From: GCA-002793235 sp965267355
GTDB taxonomy: Bacteria > Bacteroidota > Bacteroidia > Flavobacteriales_E > Vicingaceae
Reading direction: 5' to 3'
Assembly: GCA_965267355.1 (NCBI GenBank)
Contig: OZ253956.1
Span: 1,364,001-1,428,000 of the forward strand
Length of the DNA: 64,000 nt
In this document: positions 8,381 to 16,602 of the stretch, in pieces
How the letters are laid out: each line of letters opens with the position of its first letter
Numbering within the stretch: the first letter of the stretch is position 1
Program-made: the position numbers and the translations under genes
The notes under the pieces: model-generated
Seen by the model: only the letters and a program-made list of their open reading frames with translations
What the model was told of the DNA's origin: nothing
The model's database searches: none

Positions 8381-11248
8381 TTATGTTGTTTCTTCCATAA
8401 ACTCCTCAATTGGAGCACAACTGCAAATTAGGTTTCTGTCACCATAGGCATCATCAGCTCTACCAACAGTTGGCCAGTATTTTTGTTCTTTCAGCCAAGA
8501 TAAAGGAAAGGCTGCTTCTTCTCTGGTATAACTATAATCCCATTTATCAGATACAACAATTTTTGCAGTATGGGGAGCATTTTTTAATAGGTTATTACTT
8601 CTGTCAGTATCATTACTAATGATATCATTAATCTCATTTCTAATCGATTTCATAACCTCAATAAAACGATCTAATTCTTCTTTGCTTTCACTTTCTGTGG
8701 GTTCAACCATTAAAGTTCCAGCAACTGGAAATGATACAGTTGGTGCGTGAAAGCCATAATCCATTAAACGTTTGGCAATGTCAGCTACTTCTACTCCTGA
8801 TTCTTGTTTGAAATCTCTGCATTCCAAAATCATTTCGTGGGCTACTCTACCATTATGGTTAGTATATAAAATGTTGTAGCTATCTTCTAAATTTGATTTT
8901 AAATAATTTGCATTCAGTATTGCTGTGATAGTCGACTTTTTTAATCCCTCAGTACCTAACATTTTAATATAGCCATAAGAGATTAAGCATACGTAAGCAC
9001 TACCCCAGGGAGCAGAAGAAACGGCAGTAATAGCGTTTTCTCCACCTGTTTTGATGATTGGGTTTGAGGGTAAGAATGGGGTTAATTGTTTTGCAACACC
9101 AATAGGTCCAACACCTGGCCCACCACCGCCATGTGGTATGGCAAATGTTTTATGGAGGTTTAAGTGACAAACATCAGCACCTATAATTGCTGGGTTAGTT
9201 AATCCAACCTGAGCATTCATGTTTGCCCCATCCATATATACCTGACCACCATTTTGATGAATGATATCAGTTATTTCCATAATATCTTCTTCAAACACAC
9301 CATGAGTAGAAGGATAAGTGACCATTAAACAGGAAAGGTTTTCTTTGTGCTCTTCTGCTTTAGTTCTTAAATCATCAACATCAATATTTCCTTTTTCATC
9401 ACATTTAGTCACTACTACTTTCATTCCTGCCATAACTGCACTTGCAGGGTTTGTTCCGTGTGCTGAAGATGGAATTAATGCAATGTTTCTATGGTGGTCG
9501 CCTCTGCTTTCGTGATATGCTTTGATAACTAGTAATCCAGTATATTCTCCTTGAGCACCTGAATTGGGTTGTAATGAAACAGCATCAAAACCAGTAATTT
9601 CTGCTAAATCAGTCTCTAAATTTTTAAGCATTTCCTGATAACCTTGTGCTTGATCTACTGGAGCAAATGGGTGTAAATAAGCCCATTCTCCCCAACCTAA
9701 AGGAAGTAATTCAGATGCGGCATTTAATTTCATTGTACATGAACCCAAAGAAATCATAGAATGTGTTAAGGATAAATCCTTGTTTTCTAATCTTTTTATG
9801 TAACGCATCATTTCAGATTCAGAATGATAGATATTGAATACATCTTCTTTCAAAAACGTTGATGTTCTACTTAAATCCTGAGGTATTCCATTTTGAGGGC
9901 TACTTGTTGTGGCTTTATCATTTCCAATGGCTTGAGCAAAAATGTCAGATATAGTTTCAATGTCTTCTAAAGTTTCAGTTTCACCAATACTTATTGAAAT
10001 AAAATCTTCTCCATAATAGAAATTAATTTCTTTGGAAAGAGCTAAGTCATTAATTTTTTGTTTTTCTTCATTAGAAACTTTATAGGTAAGTGTATCAAAG
10101 AAAGAGTTGTTAATTCTTTCAAATCCTAAATTGTCAATATGATTGGCTAAAGCTGCTGCTAGTCCATTTATGCTTTTGGCAATGTTAGTTAAACCTTCAG
10201 CACCATGGTAAACTGCATACATTCCTGCCATTACAGCTAGTAATACTTGTGCAGTACAAATGTTAGATGTAGCTTTATCTCTTTTGATGTGTTGTTCCCT
10301 GGTTTGCAAAGCCATTCTTAAGGCTCTGTTTCCTTGTGCATCAATAGTAACACCAATTATTCTTCCAGGTACAGATCTTTTGTATTGCTCTTTAGTAGCA
10401 AAATATGCGGCATGCGGTCCTCCGTATCCCATAGGGATACCAAAGCGTTGAGTTGAACCAACTACAACATCAGCGCCCCATTCACCTGGAGGAGTTAGTA
10501 AAGTTAAGCTTAAAATGTCTGCAGCAGCAACCACTAAGCTTCCATTTGCATGAGCTTTTTCTGCAAAACTTTTATAGTTATTGATTTGACCTGTAGCATC
10601 AGGATATTGAACAATAGCACCAAACACCATTTCGTTAAACTCAAAAGATTTATAATCACCTATAATCAACTCAATTCCTAAAGGTGTTGCACGAGTTTTT
10701 AAAATATCTATAGTTTGTGGAAAACAGTTTGCTGAAACAAAAAAATGATTTGCTCCTGCTTTTTTAGCATCTCTGCTTCTGCTATTGTAAGTTAAAATCA
10801 TGGCTTCAGCAGCAGCAGTCCCTTCATCTAATAAAGATGAATTGGCAAGTTCCATACCTGTTAGCTCGAGTATCATTGTTTGGTAGTTTAAAAGAGCCTC
10901 TAATCTTCCTTGAGAAATTTCAGCTTGGTAAGGAGTATATGCAGTATACCATCCTGGGTTTTCAAAGATATTACGTTTGATTACTGATGGTAAAATGGTG
11001 TTATTGTATCCTAAGCCAATATATGATTTAAAGAGTTTATTTTTCTGAGCTAATTCTCTGGAGTGATTTAAATATTGAAATTCACTCATTGATTCAGCAA
11101 GATTCAACTCACTCTTCATTCGGATTTTATTGGGAATGGTTTGTTCAATCAATTCATCTATTGAAGAAGCTCCACATGCAGCAAGCATTTCATTAATATC
11201 CTTTTCGCGAGGACCAATGTGTCTGGTTGAAAATTTTTCTAAAGCCAT
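8381..11248 (-). CDS. gcvP: Glycine dehydrogenase (decarboxylating), P protein
   Basis: A PLP-dependent enzyme of the glycine cleavage system: it decarboxylates glycine and passes the aminomethyl group to the lipoyl H protein. At 955 residues it is the full single-chain form (both the N- and C-terminal halves that are split in some bacteria). The N-terminus has RHIGPREKDINEML. The PLP lysine is K700 in HLNLHKTFAIPHGGGGPG, and the usual SLGSCTMKLN and QPNSGAQGEY motifs are present. The genes for H and T proteins are not in the window. It is transcribed alone from a consensus TACTTTTG element 35 bp upstream. I see no clear hairpin after the stop codon. Confidence 0.97.
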   Translation of the reverse strand: MALEKFSTRHIGPREKDINEMLAACGASSIDELIEQTIPNKIRMKSELNLAESMSEFQYLNHSRELAQKNKLFKSYIGLGYNNTILPSVIKRNIFENPGWYTAYTPYQAEISQGRLEALLNYQTMILELTGMELANSSLLDEGTAAAEAMILTYNSRSRDAKKAGANHFFVSANCFPQTIDILKTRATPLGIELIIGDYKSFEFNEMVFGAIVQYPDATGQINNYKSFAEKAHANGSLVVAAADILSLTLLTPPGEWGADVVVGSTQRFGIPMGYGGPHAAYFATKEQYKRSVPGRIIGVTIDAQGNRALRMALQTREQHIKRDKATSNICTAQVLLAVMAGMYAVYHGAEGLTNIAKSINGLAAALANHIDNLGFERINNSFFDTLTYKVSNEEKQKINDLALSKEINFYYGEDFISISIGETETLEDIETISDIFAQAIGNDKATTSSPQNGIPQDLSRTSTFLKEDVFNIYHSESEMMRYIKRLENKDLSLTHSMISLGSCTMKLNAASELLPLGWGEWAYLHPFAPVDQAQGYQEMLKNLETDLAEITGFDAVSLQPNSGAQGEYTGLLVIKAYHESRGDHHRNIALIPSSAHGTNPASAVMAGMKVVVTKCDEKGNIDVDDLRTKAEEHKENLSCLMVTYPSTHGVFEEDIMEITDIIHQNGGQVYMDGANMNAQVGLTNPAIIGADVCHLNLHKTFAIPHGGGGPGVGPIGVAKQLTPFLPSNPIIKTGGENAITAVSSAPWGSAYVCLISYGYIKMLGTEGLKKSTITAILNANYLKSNLEDSYNILYTNHNGRVAHEMILECRDFKQESGVEVADIAKRLMDYGFHAPTVSFPVAGTLMVEPTESESKEELDRFIEVMKSIRNEINDIISNDTDRSNNLLKNAPHTAKIVVSDKWDYSYTREEAAFPLSWLKEQKYWPTVGRADDAYGDRNLICSCAPIEEFMEETT

Positions 11249-11282
11249 GCTTATAAGTTTATGTTAAATAATAAAAGGCTAA

Positions 11283-11290
11283 CAAAAGTA
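11283..11290 (-). promoter_or_regulatory. -7 promoter element for gcvP
   Basis: TACTTTTG on the minus strand, a perfect TAnnTTTG match, 35 bp upstream of the ATG. No glycine-riboswitch-sized leader exists, since the expected leader is only about 30 nt. Confidence 0.55.
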
Positions 11291-11364
11291 ATAAAAGAAC
11301 TCAATAAATAATGTGCTATTTGTTAACAACAAAAAAGAGTTTTTTGAGAAATTTAACATGGAGG

Positions 11365-12123
11365 TTATTGATGTACAATAGAATCATTAAACGCCTCTTT
11401 CATTTCTGCAATTTGAGTAATGAGATTTCTATTTTTTTCGGCTGCATTCCCAACAATAATAATGTCAGCTCCAGCTTTGTATATTTCTTTTGCTGCTTCA
11501 GGAGTTCTTATCCCCCCTCCAATAATTAATGGACCTGATATACTTTCTTTTGTTTTGGTAATCATGTTGGTAGAAATGCATTTTTTTGCTCCGCTTCCGC
11601 CATCAATGTAGGTTAGTTTTAAACCTAAATATTCTCCTGCTAAAGCTGTGGTAGCTGCAATTTCTGCATTGTTATGAGGAATTGGATTAGTTTCACTAAC
11701 ATAAATAGCAGTGGTTTGTGTACCGCAATCAACTAAGAGATATCCTGTTGGAATTATCTCAATATCTAATTTTTGTAATTTCGGAGTTGCTGCTACATGG
11801 CTACCTATTAATAATTCAGGATTTCTTCCAGAGATTAATGATAAAAATAAAATACTATCAGCATATTTAGATATTTGGTTGGGGCTGCCAGGGAAAATAA
11901 TAACAGGTTTTTGGGTGTTTTCTTTAATTAATCGACATGTTTGATTAAAATCTCCTTTGGTAATAATACTACCACCCACAAAGAAGAAATCTACACCAGA
12001 ATTGTTACACAATTCAACCGTTTTAAGCAACTCAGCAACATTTTGTTTGTCAGGGTCAATTAATACCCCAAACATTTTTTGGTTTTGGCTACTCTTGTTT
12101 AATATGGAATTATAAATGCTCAT
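11365..12123 (-). CDS. Geranylgeranylglyceryl phosphate synthase-like (PcrB/GGGPS family)
   Basis: A TIM-barrel prenyltransferase of the GGGPS family, which joins a polyprenyl diphosphate to sn-glycerol-1-phosphate to make an ether lipid precursor. Family motifs are present in order: GVLIDPDKQN, FFFVGGS, VIIFPGSPNQIS, IIPTGYLLVDCGT, TYIDGGSGA, LIIGGGIRTPEAA and ADIIIVGNAAEKN. I take the ATG at 12123 (MSIYNSILNKS) as start, giving 252 residues; a longer frame to 12174 would run into the phosphopantetheinyl transferase gene and adds an unlikely extension. It lies 19 bp after that gene and is probably co-transcribed. Bacteroidota have a bacterial subgroup of this family; the chain length of the prenyl donor cannot be read from the sequence. 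Confidence 0.88.
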   Translation of the reverse strand: MSIYNSILNKSSQNQKMFGVLIDPDKQNVAELLKTVELCNNSGVDFFFVGGSIITKGDFNQTCRLIKENTQKPVIIFPGSPNQISKYADSILFLSLISGRNPELLIGSHVAATPKLQKLDIEIIPTGYLLVDCGTQTTAIYVSETNPIPHNNAEIAATTALAGEYLGLKLTYIDGGSGAKKCISTNMITKTKESISGPLIIGGGIRTPEAAKEIYKAGADIIIVGNAAEKNRNLITQIAEMKEAFNDSIVHQ

Positions 12124-12142
12124 TGATGAAGCGAAATTAAGT

Positions 12143-12757
12143 TTAAACAGTGTAAACCAAAATATGATCTTCAATTTCTTCCCAGTTCATTTTAATTTCT
12201 TTTTTGAGATCAGACATTTTTATTATGCCTTTAAATGTGTTTGAATTGGAATTAAAATTAAAATCTTTTATATAGAGGTTTTCGATAAACAAAACTTCTT
12301 TTTTACCATAGTATTTATAAAGGGCTTCTTTAGCTGACCAGTAGATAGTTAACCCTTTTTCTGATTTGATTTTTTGTAAATCATCTTCACTTAAAAACTT
12401 GTGTTTGATGCGTTCAACCTTTGAGTTTATTTTTTCAATATCTACTCCGCAACTTTCTTTTCTATTTAAAAGAATAACAACAAAATTAGTTGTGTGAGAA
12501 ATGGAAATATTCCAGTTATTAGCAAGATAGGGTTTGCCAAATTCATCATATAAAATTTGGACATCATCAAAAAAATCAACTAACAATAAACGTGTAGTTA
12601 ACCACTGCTTTATTCGGTTTTCATTTTTAGTATTAGGAATGCTAATTTGATAAGGTAAATAAGAAGCAAGATTTAATAACTCTTCCTTACTTTCAGTAAT
12701 CTTCCAAATACCTATTTTTTTCGTTTCGGATATATTTTTTAATTCGTAAATGGGCAT
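12143..12757 (-). CDS. 4'-phosphopantetheinyl transferase superfamily protein (Sfp-like)
   Basis: A 204-residue protein that should transfer phosphopantetheine from CoA to a carrier-protein serine. The two family signatures are visible: CGVDIEKI with the metal-binding Asp and Glu, and YWSAKEALYKYYGK with the second Glu and the catalytic Lys. The N-terminal half contains the usual RIKQWLTTRLLL and ISISHTTNFV segments. The size fits the Sfp/EntD-like group better than AcpS (about 120 residues). It is divergent from ahcY, with 63 bp between the starts, and is followed by the GGGPS-like gene. Confidence 0.88.
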   Translation of the reverse strand: MPIYELKNISETKKIGIWKITESKEELLNLASYLPYQISIPNTKNENRIKQWLTTRLLLVDFFDDVQILYDEFGKPYLANNWNISISHTTNFVVILLNRKESCGVDIEKINSKVERIKHKFLSEDDLQKIKSEKGLTIYWSAKEALYKYYGKKEVLFIENLYIKDFNFNSNSNTFKGIIKMSDLKKEIKMNWEEIEDHILVYTV

Positions 12758-12759
12758 TA

Positions 12760-12791
12760 TTTGAAAGGTATTAGGTTATTGCTTAACTTTG
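12760..12791 (+). promoter_or_regulatory. ahcY promoter
   Basis: TTTG at 12760-12763 and TAACTTTG at 12784-12791 with a 20-nt spacer, close to the Bacteroidota consensus. The leader would be about 25 nt, too short for an SAH riboswitch, and no such fold is visible. The TTTG starts only two bases outside the divergent transferase gene. Confidence 0.65.
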
Positions 12792-12820
12792 TTGTCCTTA
12801 AAAATTATAAATTATACTAA

Positions 12821-14134
12821 ATGAGTACACAAGTGGAAAGATTACCATACAAAGTTAAAGATATATCTTTAGCAGACTGGGGTAGAAAAGAAATTAAATT
12901 AGCTGAGGCAGAAATGCCAGGCTTAATGAGTTTAAGAGAAGAGTACGGAAACTCTAAGCCCCTAGCTGGAGCAAGAATTGCTGGTTGTTTGCATATGACT
13001 ATCCAAACAGCTGTATTAATAGAAACTTTAGTTGAATTAGGTGCAGATGTTACTTGGTCTTCATGTAACATTTTCTCAACACAAGATCATGCTGCTGCTG
13101 CTATTGCTGCTGCAGGTATACCTGTTTATGCATGGAAAGGTATGAATGAGGAAGAATTTGATTGGTGCATTGAGCAAACTTTATTTGCCTTTAAAGATGG
13201 TCAACCATTAAACATGATTTTAGATGATGGTGGAGATTTAACAAACATGGTGTTTGACAGATTTCCAGAGTTAACTAAAGATATTAAAGGATTATCTGAA
13301 GAGACTACAACTGGAGTTCACAGATTATACGATAGAATGAAAAACGGAACTTTAGTAATGCCAGCAATCAATGTTAATGATTCGGTTACTAAATCTAAGT
13401 TTGATAATAAATATGGATGTAAAGAATCTTTAGTAGATGCTATTAGAAGAGCTACAGATGTAATGATGGCTGGTAAAGTTGCTGTTGTTTGTGGTTATGG
13501 TGATGTTGGTAAAGGTTCGGCTGCTTCTTTAAGAGGTGCAGGAGCTAGAGTAATTGTTACAGAGATTGATCCTATTTGTGCGTTACAAGCAGCCATGGAT
13601 GGTTTCGCAGTGAAGTTGTTAGAAAATGTTGTTCATGAAGCTGATATAGTTGTTACCACTACTGGGAATAAAGACATTATTCAAGGGCAACACTTTGAGA
13701 ACATGAAAGATAAAACCATTGTTTGTAACATTGGTCATTTTGATAATGAAATTGATGTTGCTTGGTTAAATGAAAACTACGGTAATACTAAAGTCGAAAT
13801 TAAGCCACAAGTTGATATGTATAATGTAAAAGGAAACGACATTATTTTATTAGCTGAGGGTAGATTGGTAAACTTAGGTTGTGCTACAGGTCATCCTAGT
13901 TTTGTAATGAGTAACTCGTTTACTAATCAAACTTTAGCTCAAATTGAGTTATGGAACAACTCTGAGAACTACAAGAATGAAGTGTACATGTTACCGAAAC
14001 ATTTAGATGAGAAAGTAGCAAAATTACACTTAGAGAAAATTGCTGTAGAGTTAACTACTTTACGACCAGACCAAGCTGAATACATTGGTGTGAAAGTAGA
14101 AGGACCTTATAAACCAGAGCATTATAGATACTAG
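12821..14134 (+). CDS. ahcY: Adenosylhomocysteinase
   Basis: An NAD-dependent enzyme that splits S-adenosylhomocysteine into adenosine and homocysteine, recycling the product of methyltransferases. It has 437 residues, normal for the family. Visible motifs: AGCLHMTIQTAVLIETL and WSSCNIFSTQDHAAAA at the substrate site, EETTTGVHRLY, the Rossmann motif GYGDVGKGSA at about residue 220, and the conserved C-terminal tail ending KPEHYRY. It is monocistronic, with a near-consensus promoter upstream and a hairpin terminator downstream. Confidence 0.97.
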   Translation: MSTQVERLPYKVKDISLADWGRKEIKLAEAEMPGLMSLREEYGNSKPLAGARIAGCLHMTIQTAVLIETLVELGADVTWSSCNIFSTQDHAAAAIAAAGIPVYAWKGMNEEEFDWCIEQTLFAFKDGQPLNMILDDGGDLTNMVFDRFPELTKDIKGLSEETTTGVHRLYDRMKNGTLVMPAINVNDSVTKSKFDNKYGCKESLVDAIRRATDVMMAGKVAVVCGYGDVGKGSAASLRGAGARVIVTEIDPICALQAAMDGFAVKLLENVVHEADIVVTTTGNKDIIQGQHFENMKDKTIVCNIGHFDNEIDVAWLNENYGNTKVEIKPQVDMYNVKGNDIILLAEGRLVNLGCATGHPSFVMSNSFTNQTLAQIELWNNSENYKNEVYMLPKHLDEKVAKLHLEKIAVELTTLRPDQAEYIGVKVEGPYKPEHYRY

Positions 14135-14156
14135 AAATTAGATTTTTAGATATGGT

Positions 14157-14185
14157 AAAGCCTCAACGAAAGTTGGGGCTTTTTT
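14157..14185. terminator. Terminator between ahcY and a convergent lipoprotein gene
   Basis: Stem AAAGCCTCAAC with GTTGGGGCTTT (one G-U pair) around a GAAA tetraloop, then a T-run. The T-run overlaps the stop codon of the convergent lipoprotein gene. Confidence 0.8.
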
Positions 14186-14606
14186 AATTGAATATCCTCA
14201 ATATACTGCCATCAAAACTAGTTTGGTATTGCTTTAAAGGTAAGTTGGCTGGTCCTTGTGTTACTGTGCCATCTGTAATTAAAAATTTTGAACCACAGCA
14301 GTCATCTTTAGCGTTAATGTTACTGTTATCAACGGCTACTTGCCCACAGCTGTTAGAGGGTTCATAGGTGCAGTGTCTGTCAAATGCTCTAAACTCATCA
14401 TTGCTATAACGGTACAAAATTAACCCTCTTGATCCGCCATTCAAATACATCCACCCTCCAGCCACTTTAACATCAGCATAAGCAGGATTATTAACATTAA
14501 TGGTAAAATTTACACTTACTAAAGGAATGTTGCCATTTTCATCGTCTTTACTGCAACTAAGTGAAATAAAGGCAAGTAATAATATGTAAAGGCATTTTTT
14601 TTGCAT
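14184..14606 (-). CDS. Rieske-like domain lipoprotein with altered cluster ligands
   Basis: A 140-residue lipoprotein: signal peptide with lipobox SLSC (Cys 18), then a compact beta domain. The order of elements (GGWMYLNGGSRGLILYRYSNDEFRAFDRHCTY..., a Cys-containing loop, CCGSKF, LITDGTV, GPANLPLKQY) follows the Rieske [2Fe-2S] fold used in many Bacteroidota lipoproteins. The canonical CxH...CxxH ligand set is absent: box 1 reads RHCTYEP and box 2 reads DDCCGSKF. A canonical Rieske cluster is therefore unlikely; other metal binding or a purely structural domain is possible. The function is unknown. Confidence 0.65.
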   Translation of the reverse strand: MQKKCLYILLLAFISLSCSKDDENGNIPLVSVNFTINVNNPAYADVKVAGGWMYLNGGSRGLILYRYSNDEFRAFDRHCTYEPSNSCGQVAVDNSNINAKDDCCGSKFLITDGTVTQGPANLPLKQYQTSFDGSILRIFN

Positions 14607-14651
14607 TGCTGTAAAATTAGTAAATTCGGGTTTATAAAAGAGTTAACGTTT

Positions 14652-14948
14652 ATGAAGGGTTTTAAGTATATAGTTGCTGTGTTGTTAATTGCAGTTTCTG
14701 TTACAGCTTTTGGTCAGGAAACCAAAATGGTAAAGAACAGGAAAAAAATGTTAGAAAAGCAAGAACAAGAAAAAGAGAAGGCGAAAGAGGAGGCTTTGGA
14801 AGAAGGTAGAAAAAGGCATATGAACATTCAAAGCAAAAAAACCAAAAAGCGAATGAAAAAAAATGCTAAACGATCAAAAGCTGTTAATAGAAGTAGAGGT
14901 GGTAAAAAGAAATCTTTTTTTGCCAGAATATTTGGGGGGAAAGGTTAG
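14652..14948 (+). CDS. Small secreted, very basic protein (98 aa)
   Basis: A signal peptide (MKGFKYIVAVLLIAVSVTAFGQ) is followed by a charged helix rich in Lys, Glu and Arg (KKMLEKQEQEKEKAKEEA) and a C-terminal tail of almost only basic residues (KKTKKRMKKNAKRSK) ending FFARIFGGKG. No enzyme domain is visible. I chose the ATG at 14652 because the signal peptide starts there; the frame is open further upstream but overlaps the divergent lipoprotein start. Its stop shares one base with the GTG start of the next gene, so it is coupled to the LytTR regulator. Confidence 0.7.
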   Translation: MKGFKYIVAVLLIAVSVTAFGQETKMVKNRKKMLEKQEQEKEKAKEEALEEGRKRHMNIQSKKTKKRMKKNAKRSKAVNRSRGGKKKSFFARIFGGKG

Positions 14949-15727
14949 TGTCTAAGATTACTGCCATAATAGTAGATGATGAAGAATTAGCAAGAGAAAA
15001 CTTACAACTCTTGTTAAATGATTTCTGTCCTGAAGTTGAAATTATTGGTAAAGGGCAAAATGTTGAGGAAGCTCGGGAACTTATTAAAATTAAAAAGCCA
15101 GAAGCTGTTTTTTTGGATATTAGAATGCCAAGTGGTGAGGAAGGACTAGAATTATTAGATGATGTTTTTGATCATAATTTTCAAATAGTTTTTGTTACTG
15201 CTTTTAAAGAACATGCAGTTAAAGCATTTAACATCAATTCTATACATTACATATTAAAACCAATAGATATTGATGATTTAAAAGAAGCGGTTGAAAAATT
15301 GATTAGCTATAAAGAACTATTTACCAAAGACGCTGTAAATTTTGACACCTATCTCGAGTCCATTAAAAACTTTTCTGAAAGTATTCATTACCAAGATGAA
15401 TCAAGTAAAATAACAGTTTCACACAGTAAAGGAATAAAAATTATCGATGATAATTCGATATTATTTCTAGAAGGGGATGGTAATTGCACCAACATACATT
15501 TTATAGATGGGGAGACTTTTTTTGATACTCGAACTTTAAAAGTGTATGATGATATTTTAAACAAAAAAAAGTTTTTTAGAATACATAAAAAATACATCAT
15601 TAATCTTACTCATTTAACCGACTATTTGAGTGAAAATGGTTCTCAGGCTCAAATGGTTTCTGGTGAAAAATTGCCCGTTGCTCGTGCCAGAGTAACCGAC
15701 TTTGTTCAAACCATAAAGTCACTTTAA
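14948..15727 (+). CDS. LytTR-family response regulator 1
   Basis: A 259-residue regulator. The receiver domain (residues ~4-120) has acidic pocket D10-D11, phospho-acceptor D57 in FLDIRMP, the Thr of FVTAF and the Lys of LKPID. A C-terminal LytTR DNA-binding domain (~155-255) carries the typical FLEGDGNCTNIHF and FFRIHKKYIINLTHL segments. The start is GTG, one base inside the stop of the preceding gene. It is a close paralogue of the next gene, and both are probably paired with the propeller kinase that follows. Confidence 0.92.
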   Translation: MSKITAIIVDDEELARENLQLLLNDFCPEVEIIGKGQNVEEARELIKIKKPEAVFLDIRMPSGEEGLELLDDVFDHNFQIVFVTAFKEHAVKAFNINSIHYILKPIDIDDLKEAVEKLISYKELFTKDAVNFDTYLESIKNFSESIHYQDESSKITVSHSKGIKIIDDNSILFLEGDGNCTNIHFIDGETFFDTRTLKVYDDILNKKKFFRIHKKYIINLTHLTDYLSENGSQAQMVSGEKLPVARARVTDFVQTIKSL

Positions 15728-15836
15728 TCTTAAAATACTACCGTTTAATTTCCGTAACCTACTGATTAATAGTTGAGGTAAACATTAGTATTTAATATGC
15801 GTACATTTAAAAAATCTCACTAAACAAGCAGGAACT

Positions 15837-16595
15837 ATGGAAACGATTAAAACCATCATCATTGACGATGAAGAAAATGCAAGAAACAATTTAAAATTAA
15901 TGCTCGAAGAGTTTTGCCCAACTATTAATGTTTTAGCAGAAGCAGGGTCGGCAGAAGAAGCTAGAAAATTAATAGCAGAGTACTCACCAGATTTACTATT
16001 TTTAGATATAAATATGCCTAATGAAGATGGGTTTGAATTGTTAGATTCTATTGACAATAAAAATTTCTCAGTAATATTTGTTACAGCACACAATCAGTTT
16101 GCTTTAAAAGCTTTAAAAGCTGGTGCTATAGATTATATTGAAAAACCCATTGATATTGAAGATTTACAAACTTCTGTTGGTAAAATTAGAGTCTCTGAAA
16201 AGTCAAACAATGTTGATTTTAACATGATTAGAGAATTATTGCATGAATACAAAAATGATAGTAAATCTGATATAATAGCTATACCTACATTAAGTGGCTA
16301 TGAAATTATTAAGGTAGAAGATATCGTTCATTTAGAAGCCGATGAAAGTTATACCAAAATATTTTTGAGTGATGGTAAAAAATGTACAAGTAGCATGACT
16401 ATTGCTAAGTATGAGAAAGTTTTAGATGAGAATATTTTTTATCGTGTACATAAATCTCACATTATTAATACCCGACATCATTTAAAAGAATTTAACCGAC
16501 ACGAAGGAAATGTAGCCATAATGGATAACGGCAAAGCTATACCAGTTGCTCGAAGAAAGTTATCAGGTTTTGTAAATAAAATTAAAACATTCTAA
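15837..16595 (+). CDS. LytTR-family response regulator 2
   Basis: A 252-residue receiver plus LytTR protein. D10-D11, the phospho-acceptor D57 (FLDINMP), FVTAH and EKPIDIEDL are present; the LytTR part shows LEADESYTKIFL and FYRVHKSHIINTRHL. It is 109 bp downstream of regulator 1 and seven bases upstream of the sensor kinase. A TACATTTA element at 15802-15809 could be a promoter for this gene and the kinase. Confidence 0.92.
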   Translation: METIKTIIIDDEENARNNLKLMLEEFCPTINVLAEAGSAEEARKLIAEYSPDLLFLDINMPNEDGFELLDSIDNKNFSVIFVTAHNQFALKALKAGAIDYIEKPIDIEDLQTSVGKIRVSEKSNNVDFNMIRELLHEYKNDSKSDIIAIPTLSGYEIIKVEDIVHLEADESYTKIFLSDGKKCTSSMTIAKYEKVLDENIFYRVHKSHIINTRHHLKEFNRHEGNVAIMDNGKAIPVARRKLSGFVNKIKTF

Positions 16596-16602
16596 AAAGT
16601 AA

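Noticed and set aside
11249..11364. Possible glycine riboswitch at gcvP
   Set aside because: The promoter element leaves a leader of only ~30 nt and no aptamer-like fold is visible.
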